Positions 28,836 to 37,272 of a DNA stretch of 64,000 nucleotides are shown here, piece after piece. The stretch lies in the NCBI GenBank assembly GCA_023388355.1, contig JAEWGI010000071.1:114964-178963 (forward strand). Direction: 5' to 3'. Made by a program: the position numbers and the translations under genes. The stretch is from Pseudomonadota bacterium. GTDB taxonomy: Bacteria; Pseudomonadota; Gammaproteobacteria; Xanthomonadales; Xanthomonadaceae. Position 1 is the first letter of the stretch. Every line of letters starts with the position of its first letter. The notes below the pieces were generated by a model that was not told where the DNA came from, did no database searches, and saw only the letters and a list, made by a program, of their open reading frames with translations.

Positions 28836-29051
28836 ATGACCATCCTGACCCTGTTCACCGTCTACCGTCGTCGCTCCCCCGGGCGCCCGGTCGCCCGCGA
28901 CGTCCTGGACCTGGCGTGCATGACCGCGATCGCCTGCAGTCCATCCGGAATCGCGGCCAACGACGGCCGCGCCATCCGGCTTGCGCGGACCGGCCTGCGC
29001 GGATGCTATGCGCCGGTCGCTGCGCTGCCGCAAAGGTTCCGCGTGCGCTGA
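28836..29051 (+). CDS. Possible small protein, unassigned
   Basis: A 71-codon frame starting MTILTLFTVYRRRSPG with a GTGGAG ribosome-like site upstream and a strong G/C third-position bias. It lies 48 bases after the TPR gene in the same direction. No domain or signal is visible; it has four cysteines. The codon pattern favours coding, but the sequence could also be a chance frame in GC-rich DNA. Confidence 0.35.
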   Translation: MTILTLFTVYRRRSPGRPVARDVLDLACMTAIACSPSGIAANDGRAIRLARTGLRGCYAPVAALPQRFRVR

Positions 29052-29149
29052 AGCCGCAGCGCACCTCGCGGTCGAAGGCGTCGGTCCATCGACGCAGCGC
29101 GCACGCCGCCGCCGCTAGACTCCGGCCGAACGTGGCGATGGAGGGCCCC

Positions 29150-29845
29150 ATGCGCATCCTGATGACAGGTGCGACCGGACTGGTCGGCCAGGGCGTCCTG
29201 GTCGAGGTGCTCGCCGACCCGCGCGTCTCCGCGGTGGCCGTGCTCGGCCGCCGCGCGCTCGACCACCCCGATCCCCGCGTCGACGACCTGGTGGTCGAAC
29301 GCTTCGACGCGCTCGAAGGCGTGCTCGACCGGCTGGCACCGTTCGATGCCTGCCTCTACTGCGCCGGTGCCCCGCCGATCGGCACGCCCGAACCCGCCTA
29401 CCGCCACGTCACCCTCGAACTCACCACGCACGTGGCGCGCGCGTTCGCCGGGCGCAACCCCGACGCGCGCCTGCTCTACATCTCGGGTGCGCGTTCAAGT
29501 CCCGCCAGCCGGCTCATGCCGCTGCGGGTGAAAGGCGAGACCGAGGCGGCCCTGCAGGCGCTGCCGATCACCAGCGTGATGCTGCGCACCGGCGGCATCC
29601 AGCCCGCGCACGGCGAACGCAGCCCGCACGCATGGATGCGTCCGTTCTATGCGATCGCCGCGCCGCTGATGGGCATGGGCGTGCGGCTGCTGCCCCGCGT
29701 GCTGACCAGTACCGCCCGCGTGGGACGCGCGATGCTGGTGCTCGCAACCATGCCATCGCCGCCGCCGGTGGTGGAGAACGAGGCGATCAACCGGCTCGGA
29801 CACGCCCCGCCTGCCGCGCGATCGCATCCCCGCCACGACGGCTGA
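29150..29845 (+). CDS. NAD(P)-binding Rossmann protein, NAD-dependent epimerase-like
   Basis: A 231-residue short epimerase-like protein with the nucleotide loop MTGATGLVGQGV at residues 5-16, and LLYISGARSSP and LMPLRVKGETEAAL further on. The usual YxxxK pair of SDR enzymes is not present; a lysine in RVKGETE remains, as in several sugar epimerase/NmrA-like members of unknown activity. The start ATG at 29150 follows a GGAGGG site. No operon partner is evident; an intergenic repeat region follows. Confidence 0.82.
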   Translation: MRILMTGATGLVGQGVLVEVLADPRVSAVAVLGRRALDHPDPRVDDLVVERFDALEGVLDRLAPFDACLYCAGAPPIGTPEPAYRHVTLELTTHVARAFAGRNPDARLLYISGARSSPASRLMPLRVKGETEAALQALPITSVMLRTGGIQPAHGERSPHAWMRPFYAIAAPLMGMGVRLLPRVLTSTARVGRAMLVLATMPSPPPVVENEAINRLGHAPPAARSHPRHDG

Positions 29846-30431
29846 CGCATGATCCCGGCCATCCCCGCCGCGAAGACCGGGGAACGGGGAATGGCGGAGC
29901 GCGACATGTTCAAGACGCTCAGGGCCGGAAAGGCTGACCGATCGCCGGAGTCCCTGCAGCAGCAGGTAACCGGCCCGTGATAGCGGCAAGGAGCCGACGC
30001 ACACAAACACGGCTGCCGCCCTGCTCCTTCTCCCGCCTGCGGGGGTCGCGATGGGCGCGCGCGCCGCAGGCGCGCGTGAAGTACCGCGGCAACCGGTTTG
30101 CCCCCACCCCGACCCTCCCCCGCGTGCGGGGGAGGGAGCAGCTCCAGGCAAAGAGGCCGGCTTTCCTCGAAGGCGGGATCGAAGGCTGACCGATCGCCGG
30201 AGTCCCTGCAGCAGCAGGTAACCGGCCCGTGATAGCGGCAAGGGAGCCGACGCACACAAACGTGGCTGCCGCCCTGCTCCTTCCCCCGCGTGCGGGGGAA
30301 GGTCGGGATGGGGGCGCGCGCCGCAGGCGCGCGTGAAGTGGCGCGGCAACCGACTCGCCCCCACCCCAACCCGTCCGGCCCACGCCCCCTACGATGGCCT
30401 CCGGACCGCCACGGCCTCCCGATCGGTTGCG
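29846..30431. other. Repeat-rich intergenic region
   Basis: 586 bases without a gene. It holds a duplicated block of about 190 bases (separate entry). Short open frames here start inside the repeats and have no domains. Nothing suggests an RNA gene apart from strong hairpins within each copy. Confidence 0.7.
29930..30372. repeat. Direct repeat of about 190 bp, two copies with hairpins
   Basis: Copy 1 (about 29930-30115) and copy 2 (about 30182-30372) share long identical runs: the start AAGGCTGACCGATCGCC, then GTAACCGGCCCGTGATAGC, then GGCGCGCGTGAAGT. Copy 2 carries a palindrome CCTTCCCCCGCGTGCGGGGGAAGG at 30280-30303. A related one (CCCTCCCCCG, loop, CGGGGGAGGG) lies just after copy 1 at 30114-30137. 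These short hairpins resemble REP-type units typical of xanthomonads. The copies are separated by about 66 bases. The function is unknown; a transcription stop between convergent genes is possible. Confidence 0.75.
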
Positions 30432-31895
30432 CTACGGCGCGACCGGTACCCTGTGCGTCCCGAGCCGCTCCACCAGCAGCTTGCTGGCCTCGTTAAGCCC
30501 GACCACGTCCACCTCGGCGCCGTGTCGGCGCAGCTTCAGCACCACGCGGTCGAGCGCGGCCACGGCGCTGGTGTCCCAGAAGTGCGCATCTCCAAGGTCG
30601 ATCAGCACCCTGGGCGGCGTGTGCAGGTAGTCGAAGCTGTTGGCGAACTGCACCGCCGAGGCGAAGAACACCTGCCCATGCACGCGCCAGGTGCGCATGC
30701 CCGGCGCGCTGTCGTCGGCGACGACCGACAGCAGCGCGCTCACCCGACGGGTGAACGACAGCGCGGTCAGCAGCACGCCGGTGAGCACGCCCATCGCCAG
30801 GTCGCGGGTGGCCACGGTCACGATCACCGTGCCGAGCATGATCAGGTTGGCCGTCTTCGGATGGGTCCTGAACTCGCGCAGGCTCTTCCAGTGGAAGGTG
30901 CCGATGCTGACCATGATCATCACCGCCACCAGCGCGGCCATCGGGATCATCGACACCCATTCGGACGCGTACACCACCAGCACCAGCAGCACCACGCCGG
31001 CCACCAGGCACGACAGCCGCCCGCGCCCGCCCGAACTCACGTTGATCACCGACTGGCCGATCATCGCGCAGCCGGCCATGCCGCCGAAAAAGCCCGTGAC
31101 TACGTTCGCCAGGCCCTGCCCGGCCGACTCGCGGCGGCGGTTGGTGGGCGTGTCGGTCATGTCCTCGACGATCTGCGCAGTCATCAGCGATTCGAGCAGG
31201 CCCACCACCGCCAGCGTGGCCGAGACCGGCAGCAGGATGCGCAGCGTGTCCCAGGTCCAGGGGATGTCGGGCACGAAGAAGGCCGGCAGGCTGTCGGGCA
31301 TCCGACCCATGTCGCCCACGGTGCGGATGTCCAGGCCGAGCACGGCCACGGCCACGGTCAGCACCACGATCGCCACCAGCGCCGAGGGCACGGCGCGCGT
31401 GAGCCGCGGCAGCAGGTAGATGATGGCCAGGCCCGCCGCGCACACGGCGTACACCGTCCACGGCATGCCGATCAACTCCGGCAACTGGGCCAGGAAGATC
31501 AGGATCGCCAGCGCGTTGACGAAGCCGACCACCACCGAACGCGAGACGAAGCGCATCAGCGTGTTGAGCCGCAGCGCCGCGGCCAGCAGCTGCAGCAGCC
31601 CGGCCAGGATGGTGGCGGCGAACAGGTACTGCAGGCCGTGGTCGCGCACCAGGCCCACCATCACCAGGGCCATCGCGCCGGTGGCGGCGGAGATCATGCC
31701 CGGACGTCCCCCGGCGATGGAGGTCACCACGGCGATGCAGAACGAGGCGTACAGCCCCACCCTGGGATCGACCCCGGCGATGATCGAGAACGCGATCGCC
31801 TCGGGGATCAGGGCAAGGGCGACCAGAAGGCCCGACAGCACGTCGCCGCGCACGTTGCCCAGCCACTGCTCGCGCAGCGGATAGATGTCGGACAT
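30432..31895 (-). CDS. SulP family anion transporter with STAS domain
   Basis: A 487-residue inner-membrane transporter of the SulP/SLC26 family, moving sulfate, bicarbonate or another anion, usually with proton or sodium symport. About 12-14 hydrophobic segments include [21 protein letters not shown] and [27 protein letters not shown], both strongly conserved. The C-terminal STAS domain spans about 385-487 ([24 protein letters not shown]). Substrate cannot be told from the sequence. The start ATG at 31895 is unambiguous; the gene is monocistronic. Confidence 0.93.
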   Translation of the reverse strand: MSDIYPLREQWLGNVRGDVLSGLLVALALIPEAIAFSIIAGVDPRVGLYASFCIAVVTSIAGGRPGMISAATGAMALVMVGLVRDHGLQYLFAATILAGLLQLLAAALRLNTLMRFVSRSVVVGFVNALAILIFLAQLPELIGMPWTVYAVCAAGLAIIYLLPRLTRAVPSALVAIVVLTVAVAVLGLDIRTVGDMGRMPDSLPAFFVPDIPWTWDTLRILLPVSATLAVVGLLESLMTAQIVEDMTDTPTNRRRESAGQGLANVVTGFFGGMAGCAMIGQSVINVSSGGRGRLSCLVAGVVLLVLVVYASEWVSMIPMAALVAVMIMVSIGTFHWKSLREFRTHPKTANLIMLGTVIVTVATRDLAMGVLTGVLLTALSFTRRVSALLSVVADDSAPGMRTWRVHGQVFFASAVQFANSFDYLHTPPRVLIDLGDAHFWDTSAVAALDRVVLKLRRHGAEVDVVGLNEASKLLVERLGTHRVPVAP

Positions 31896-32133
31896 CGGAA
31901 AACTCCGTGCACGCCGTGGCCGGCGCGCGATGACGGATGGAAGCGACGCAACCCCGCACGCCACGCCATGGCATCGACGGGCGAACAGCGATGGAGCGCT
32001 AGGGCGAAATCATCGCTGCGGAACGCATGGGCGGCCGGCATTCTATTGCATTGCAGCACGCCGCTCAATCGCGCGGTCGACGCGTCGATCCGCGCCCCGC
32101 TCCCGCGTGGGTCCCACCCTGCGCACGGCGCCG

Positions 32134-33057
32134 TCAGCGGCCGCGCTGCAGGTATCGCGCCGCTTCATGGCGGTAGGCCTCGTAGCCCGGCGCCAGGTGC
32201 GGCAGCAGCAGCCGCAGCCAGGCGCGGCTGACCTGGCGCATCTCGCGCGCACAGCCCTTGGCGCGCTCGGCGGTCAGGTCGCCGGCGTCCACCATGCCCG
32301 CGAACCGCTCCGGATCGGTGCCGTAGATCAGGCACTGCAGGTTGAAGTAGCGCTGTTCGCCCAGCGCATGCTCGGCCGCGTAGGCGTGCAGGTTGTACGC
32401 GCCGGTGCTGCGCGAGAGCATCCAGTTGGCGGCCAGGCGCAGGTTGCCGATCACTTCCAGTGGTGTTTCCTCCACGCTGGCGAAGCGCAGCATCAGGATC
32501 GCCGCCAGCTGGTCGACCGCGTCTTCCTGGCGGCCGGTGACCGGCAGGTCCAGCAGGTGCACCAGGGCGTGGCCGGTCTCGTGCAGCACGATGAAGCGCA
32601 CGTTGGCCTGCACATAGCGCAGCGGGTGCCCGTCGCCCAGGCCGAGCGCCCGCTGGTGCACCTGGCCGCGCTCGTAGAGCACGCGCAGGGTCTCGTAGCA
32701 CAGCACCACCTCGGCGTCGGCGGGCCTGTAGAAGGCGCCGAACTCGCCGCACTCGGTGGTCACGTAGCGCAGCCGGCGCGGCAGCGCGAACATGCCGTCC
32801 ATCGCCTGCACCTCCGGCAGCCGCCGCAGCAGGTCGGCATCGCGCACGCGTTCGTGGATCCGCTGCAGCTCCGGCGACTGCGGCGGCAGGTAGGCGTACT
32901 CGAACGCAGGCGACGCGAGCCGGTCCGCAGGCGGCGTCACCTGCTGCGGCAGCGCCTCCGGCGCGCGGCCACCCTCCATCCGGGCCGGCACGCCGGCACA
33001 GCCGGCGCTTGCGGCCAGCACCACCAGCAGTGCGAACGTGCTGCGTTTGGGAAACAT
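32134..33057 (-). CDS. Putative DUF4344 zinc metallopeptidase lipoprotein
   Basis: A 307-residue exported protein whose HETGH motif (histidines 159 and 163, glutamate 160) makes it a zincin-type metallopeptidase; the surrounding VRFIVLHETGHALVHLLDL and VDQLAAILML fit the DUF4344 family. The N-terminus MFPKRSTFALLVVLAASAGC ends in a cysteine at 20 that could be acylated, so a lipoprotein is likely, though the lipobox is weak. Substrate and partners are unknown. No operon mate. Confidence 0.78.
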   Translation of the reverse strand: MFPKRSTFALLVVLAASAGCAGVPARMEGGRAPEALPQQVTPPADRLASPAFEYAYLPPQSPELQRIHERVRDADLLRRLPEVQAMDGMFALPRRLRYVTTECGEFGAFYRPADAEVVLCYETLRVLYERGQVHQRALGLGDGHPLRYVQANVRFIVLHETGHALVHLLDLPVTGRQEDAVDQLAAILMLRFASVEETPLEVIGNLRLAANWMLSRSTGAYNLHAYAAEHALGEQRYFNLQCLIYGTDPERFAGMVDAGDLTAERAKGCAREMRQVSRAWLRLLLPHLAPGYEAYRHEAARYLQRGR

Positions 33058-33378
33058 GGAATCCTCGCCGGTGCCCCGAGTGGAGCAGATCAGGGAACAT
33101 CCGTCATCCCCGCGAAAGCGGGAGGCGATCTTCAACAGCGCGCGGCGCTGGTCTTCCGGTGACTGCACCCATTGACTTCGAAAGTCACCGGATGACCGGC
33201 CCCGCGGCTGTTGAACCCCTTGCCCGGAGGTTCCCCGGGAGAACACACCGCGTCAATCCAGGTCGCCCGCATCGATGCGCCGATGCCGCCTTCCTGCCGC
33301 CGGCCGGCACCCGCCCCCGCGATACTTCCACCGTCGCCGACGCTATGCTGGCGCTTCACGACCCATGGGGAGATCGAC
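33058..33378. other. Intergenic region with palindromic repeat
   Basis: 321 bases between the divergent metallopeptidase and lipoprotein genes. It contains a GTCATCCCCGCGAAAGCGG unit and the palindrome listed next, but no gene. Short frames lack start sites or domains. Confidence 0.7.
33131..33215. repeat. REPIN-like palindromic element
   Basis: Nested inverted repeats: TTCAACAGC at 33131-33139 with GCTGTTGAA at 33207-33215, and CCGGTGAC at 33156-33163 with GTCACCGG at 33184-33191. The left arm and the reverse complement of the right arm are alike along about 28 bases. The adjacent sequence GTCATCCCCGCGAAAGC is a REP-like motif of xanthomonads. It is a mobile-element-derived unit rather than an operator, judging by its size. 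Confidence 0.65.
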
Positions 33379-33942
33379 ATGGCGATGCGGGAACTCGCTC
33401 CGGCCGCGCTGGGCGGCATCCTGGTCGCGGCGCTTGCCGCCGGCTGCGGCGGCCCGGCCGAAGACGCCGAGCGCGCCGCCATGGCCGGCCAACGCCAGGC
33501 CGCCGATGGCGAGGCGGGCGCCGACGCACAGCCCGTCACCCTCACCGACGAGAACCTCGATGCCTACGCCCGCGCCCTGGCCAAGGAGGCGGAGATCATC
33601 CGCCGGCCCGGTCGCGGCGCCCATTACGGGGTGAGCATCAGCGCCTACGGCAGCGACGGCGAATCGGGCGAGGTGCTGGAGGCGGCCGGCATGACCGTCG
33701 CCGAGTACCTGGCGGTGCAGGACCTGGTGGTCCCGGTCTTCACGACCCTCAACTTCCAGGGCAAGATCGGCCCGCCGCGCACGATGGACCTGGACGCGGC
33801 CCCGCCCTGGAAGGAGCGCCTTGAAAGCGATCCCTTCGACACCCTGTCGCCAGAGTCGGCCGCAGCGCTGCGCAGGAACATGGACAAACTGGTGCCGCCG
33901 TGGAGCGACATCGTGGCGCTGACGGCACAGCACGGCCAGTAG
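33379..33942 (+). CDS. Uncharacterised lipoprotein
   Basis: A 187-residue protein with a lipoprotein signal ending LAAGC at cysteine 23, a disordered Ala/Gln/Glu stretch, then a conserved-looking helical domain: LTDENLDAYARALAKEAEIIRRPGR, EAAGMTVAEYLAVQDLVVPVFTTLNF, and a late LSPESAAALRRNMDKLVPPWSDIVAL. The pattern matches a family of small xanthomonad lipoproteins of unknown function. No operon partner is visible. Confidence 0.8.
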   Translation: MAMRELAPAALGGILVAALAAGCGGPAEDAERAAMAGQRQAADGEAGADAQPVTLTDENLDAYARALAKEAEIIRRPGRGAHYGVSISAYGSDGESGEVLEAAGMTVAEYLAVQDLVVPVFTTLNFQGKIGPPRTMDLDAAPPWKERLESDPFDTLSPESAAALRRNMDKLVPPWSDIVALTAQHGQ

Positions 33943-34190
33943 GGCCGGCGTCCGCGGGCCGGGTCGTCGGGCGGCCGCAATGCCGGTCGCGTGCCAATGG
34001 CTGCCAAACCACGGCCATGGCCCTGGTGTACCCGGCGCGCCGGAGCCTCGCTGATCAACTCCACGGTCACATGCCCTTGCGTCGCGCGTCGATGCCGCAG
34101 TCCTGGCGCCGCGGTCGCGCAGGCAGGCAATCGTCGCAGCCCGCACTGCAGGCTGCAGGCTTCGGGGCCGTTCCAAGGGGGGAGACTGCC

Positions 34191-34553
34191 ATGAACCAGA
34201 ACAACGCCGTGCTCGCCTACGTCGCCGCGATTGCCGGAGGCGTGCTGCTGTGGATCGTCGTGGCCACGGCCAGCGGCGGGTCCGAAGCCTGGGATGCGCC
34301 GATCTACTGGACCACGGCTTACCCTGGCACCATCATCCTGGCCGGCATCCTCGGCTACCTGGTCCCGCACAGGGCCTGGCGCTGGGGGCTGACGGCAATG
34401 TGGGTGCAGGGCGTCATGGCCGTGCTGGGCGGCGCCGGCCTCAACCTGTTCCCGCTGGCAATGATCATGCTCAGCATCCTGTCCATCCCGCCCGTCGTCG
34501 CCGCCCTCCTCGGCGGCTGGCTCCGGCGCCGCATCAGCGGCCGGTCCGCATGA
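34191..34553 (+). CDS. Small polytopic membrane protein
   Basis: A 120-residue protein with four hydrophobic segments (about 8-27, 45-62, 66-86 and 88-108) and an arginine-rich C-terminus (LRRRISGRSA). The start follows a GGGGGAG ribosome site. There is no domain I recognise. Its 3' end overlaps a GNAT remnant on the other strand. It is probably real given its length, frame and ribosome site. Confidence 0.72.
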   Translation: MNQNNAVLAYVAAIAGGVLLWIVVATASGGSEAWDAPIYWTTAYPGTIILAGILGYLVPHRAWRWGLTAMWVQGVMAVLGGAGLNLFPLAMIMLSILSIPPVVAALLGGWLRRRISGRSA

Positions 34554-34650
34554 CCGGCTGCCGCAGCATGAACCAGTTGGCCACGCCGAGCACCGGTTGC
34601 TCGCCGATCACCTCGAAGCCGCCGCGGCGATACAGGCGCACGAGGTCCGT
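34534..34650 (-). pseudogene. GNAT acetyltransferase C-terminal remnant
   Basis: On the minus strand a frame reads TTDLVRLYRRGGFEVIGEQP and then VLGVANWFMLRQ before a stop codon. LYRRGGFEVIGE is the closing strand-helix-strand of GNAT acetyltransferases. Nothing upstream in this frame continues the domain: sequence beyond 34650 belongs to the next gene. I read it as the last 35-40 codons of a deleted gene. It overlaps the end of the membrane-protein gene on the plus strand. Confidence 0.5.
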
Positions 34651-34657
34651 GGTCCGG

Positions 34658-35158
34658 TCAGGCCCGCGCCCGCTCGGCAGCAAGCCGTTCCTGCGCCAGC
34701 TGCAGGCTGGCCTGGCGGACCAGTCCCGGGGACGGCTCCTGCGGGTTGGGAACCAGGACCATGGCGACCAGGTTGCGCACGATCTGCACCGGCGTCATCA
34801 GCACCCCGATCGGCAGGCCCCACCAGCCAAGCAGGATGCTGTGCACCAGGCCACGCAACTGGGCCCCGAGCCCGCATCGGCGACAGGAAATCTGGTACCG
34901 GCTGCTGAAGTGGGTAAAGGCCACGACCGACCAGATCCGGTACGACGCCCTGAGCTCCACCGGCCCCGGCCCCTCGCAAAGGGGGCAGCGGCCGCCGTGG
35001 ATCTTCAGCGCCTTCAGCCGCACGTCGGCGGCCCCCAGCTCCCGCGAGCGCGGAAACACCGGCCCGATCTCGACGCAGATGTCGCAACAGTACCGGTAGC
35101 CGCCATCCTCGATGGCGCCAAACAGTGTCCAGAAATTGCACGCATCACACCGCCTCAC
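34658..35158 (-). CDS. Zinc-ribbon membrane protein, unassigned
   Basis: A 166-residue protein with four CxxC-type pairs: CDAC at 4-7, CCDIC at 24-28, CPLC at 58-61 and CRRC further on. These suggest two zinc ribbons. A hydrophobic segment near 105-135 (LVHSILLGWWGLPIGVLMTPVQIV) and a positively charged tail follow. I do not recognise a specific family. Its start and stop are clean, and the GNAT remnant lies just beyond its stop. Confidence 0.7.
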   Translation of the reverse strand: MRRCDACNFWTLFGAIEDGGYRYCCDICVEIGPVFPRSRELGAADVRLKALKIHGGRCPLCEGPGPVELRASYRIWSVVAFTHFSSRYQISCRRCGLGAQLRGLVHSILLGWWGLPIGVLMTPVQIVRNLVAMVLVPNPQEPSPGLVRQASLQLAQERLAAERARA

Positions 35159-35310
35159 GAACGCACCTTTCGCAGTCGCCCGTGTGCAGGGCGCCCACGC
35201 AGATGCGCCCCAATCCCCGTTCCGAAGTCCGGCCTGCCCGGGCGATGACCGGGAACTCCAGATCCGCCTCTGGACCGAACCATTCCATCCTCCGTTGACA
35301 CTGCCTGCCC

Positions 35311-36369
35311 CTAGGCACCCGTCGCCGCCTCGCCGCCCGCCATCTCGCTGGCGGCCAGGGCGCGGCTGATGCGCAATGAGCGGCTGAGATCCCCCGTTTC
35401 CAGCGCTTCGCTCCCGTTGGCGAGTTCCTCCAGGGCACGCTGCACCCGTCCGGACAGCCCCCAGTCCGCCGAAATCGAACGCGCGCAGCGCACCGACCAG
35501 GCGTCGAGCAGCGACACCACGACCTCCGGCCGTGGATCGCCCTGCGCGCGCTTGCTCCAGGCATCGCGCAGCACCTGCACCACCACCACCGAGCCCAGCC
35601 CGTGAAGCAGCGCCAGCAGCTGCGCCGCATGCAGGTCATCGCGCGTCGCGCCCTGCGCAGGGCGCGTGGCGATGTCCGCCGACAGCAGGGTGTGCTCCCA
35701 CAGCAGCGCCGCGCAGCGCGCGAACACGCTGCCGTCGTCGGTGATCACCGGCTGCAGCAGCGCCGCCATCACGATCCTGCGCAGGCCCTCGGTGCCGAGC
35801 AGCGCCACCGCCCGCTCCAGATGCTCGATTGGCGCCGCCTGGCGGCGATACATCGCGCTGTTGGCGATGCGCAGCAGGTTGCCGGCCAGCGCCGGGTCCT
35901 GGCCCAGGATCGCGGCGATGGACTGGGCGCTGGCGGCGCGGTCGTTGATCGCACGGGTCAGCTGCGGCAGCAGCTGCGGGCGACGTGGCGTGTAGCGCGG
36001 ATGCGCATCGATGCGCGCCAGCACCTCGACGGCGGCGGCCTCGGCATCGGCCTGGTTTCCCGACGGGACGACCCCCGACGCCGCCGCATCCGCAAACGCG
36101 CGCGCACACAGCCGCTCCAGGATCATCCGCTCCGGCTCAAGCGTGGAGATATCCATTGTTCTGGTGGAATCGTGGCCTGCCGCCGGGACCTCGTCCGGCG
36201 CAGGCGCCATGTCCTCCGGCGTGGCCTGCAGCCCCGGGGCTGCAGGCGAAGCACCCGTCGGCCCCGCCCCGCCGCCGCGGTTCCGGCGCGCGAACGCCCA
36301 GCCGGCGACGCAAAGCACCAGCACGGCAGCAGGCACCGCAATCCACAGCGTCGGCACGATCGTCGTCAT
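35311..36369 (-). CDS. HDOD domain signalling protein
   Basis: A 352-residue protein. A single membrane helix (residues 8-27) and an alanine/proline-rich linker precede an HDOD domain at about 130-320, with LPQLTRAINDRAASAQSIAAILGQDP, AGNLLRIANSAMYRRQ, and AVALLGTEGLRRIVMAALLQP. HDOD proteins bind no catalytic metal and are thought to be signalling adaptors, often linked to cyclic-di-GMP or motility. The membrane anchor suggests the domain is held at the inner membrane. No operon partner is clear. Confidence 0.86.
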   Translation of the reverse strand: MTTIVPTLWIAVPAAVLVLCVAGWAFARRNRGGGAGPTGASPAAPGLQATPEDMAPAPDEVPAAGHDSTRTMDISTLEPERMILERLCARAFADAAASGVVPSGNQADAEAAAVEVLARIDAHPRYTPRRPQLLPQLTRAINDRAASAQSIAAILGQDPALAGNLLRIANSAMYRRQAAPIEHLERAVALLGTEGLRRIVMAALLQPVITDDGSVFARCAALLWEHTLLSADIATRPAQGATRDDLHAAQLLALLHGLGSVVVVQVLRDAWSKRAQGDPRPEVVVSLLDAWSVRCARSISADWGLSGRVQRALEELANGSEALETGDLSRSLRISRALAASEMAGGEAATGA

Positions 36370-36639
36370 CCCCGGCCGCCGGACTCCTGTCCGGCCATGC
36401 TGCATATTCAAGCATGGCAAGGCGGCCTGGGCACATCGTCGTCGTGCCGGGGCCGTCGGCGTCCGCCACGTCGAAGGCCTGCGCCCCGATTCCCGCGACG
36501 GCGGACGCCCATGCCTGCGCTTACGGCCGCGCAGCACGATCCGTGCGAACCGCGTCGCTTCGCGCCGTTCCCGGGGCACTGGCAGTCCGCGCCTCCCCGC
36601 TGCGGATGCCATGCAAGCCCCCGTCTCCAGGAGACCCTC

Positions 36640-37185
36640 GTGATTCGTCCTGTCGCGGCCGTACTGGCCACCCTTTGTCTGTCGCTGGGCGCATGTGGTG
36701 GCGACCCGGTGGATTCCGCGCATGCAGTCGATCCCCGGCCCGCCGCCGTGCCTGCAAGCGCAGCGTCTCCCGCGAGCGCGCCGCGAACCGCCGGCTCGGC
36801 TGACCCCCCGGATGTCTGCGCGCTCCTGGCCGGCGTGGATCTCGACGCCGCCCTGGGCGAAGCCGCCGGCCCGCCCCGCGCCAGCGGCGAACGCTGCGAC
36901 GTCGGGCCTGTCGACACCACCAGTCCAGCCTCGATGCTGGTGCACTATGCCGATCGCGGCGGCGCGGCCCTGTACGCCCGGCAGAACGCGCTGTTCGGTA
37001 TCGAATCCCCGGTCCCCGACCTGGGCGACGAGGCCATCGCGACCGGGATCCGCATCCACGCCCTCGCCGGCGATGCCTTCCTGCGCGTACAGATCGTCCG
37101 CAATCCCGTGGGATCGGCCCGGCAGATCAGGCCCGACGAGGTTGCCGCGATCAGCCGCCAGATCGCCCGCACGGCAGGCTGGTGA
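36640..37185 (+). CDS. Uncharacterised lipoprotein
   Basis: A 181-residue protein starting at a GTG with an AGGAGA ribosome site eight bases upstream. The signal VIRPVAAVLATLCLSLGAC puts the acyl-cysteine at 19. After an Ala/Pro/Ser-rich linker, a compact domain begins at VCALLAGVDLDAALGEAAGPP with two more cysteines (about 66 and 87) that could form a disulfide. The pattern is like DUF3558-type or small periplasmic stress lipoproteins, but I cannot name a family. Confidence 0.72.
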   Translation: MIRPVAAVLATLCLSLGACGGDPVDSAHAVDPRPAAVPASAASPASAPRTAGSADPPDVCALLAGVDLDAALGEAAGPPRASGERCDVGPVDTTSPASMLVHYADRGGAALYARQNALFGIESPVPDLGDEAIATGIRIHALAGDAFLRVQIVRNPVGSARQIRPDEVAAISRQIARTAGW

Positions 37186-37272
37186 CGCCCGGCATTGCGA
37201 CCGGCGGCCGGAGCGGTTGCGCCTGTTCGACTGGAACGTGCATCCGGCCGCCTGGCCGTCGCGGCCGGACCC

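Noticed and set aside
30333..32231. 632-codon open frame on the plus strand across the SulP gene
   Set aside because: It is antisense to a clear SulP transporter and rich in His, Gln and Arg. Such long shadow frames are normal in DNA this GC-rich and have no domain.
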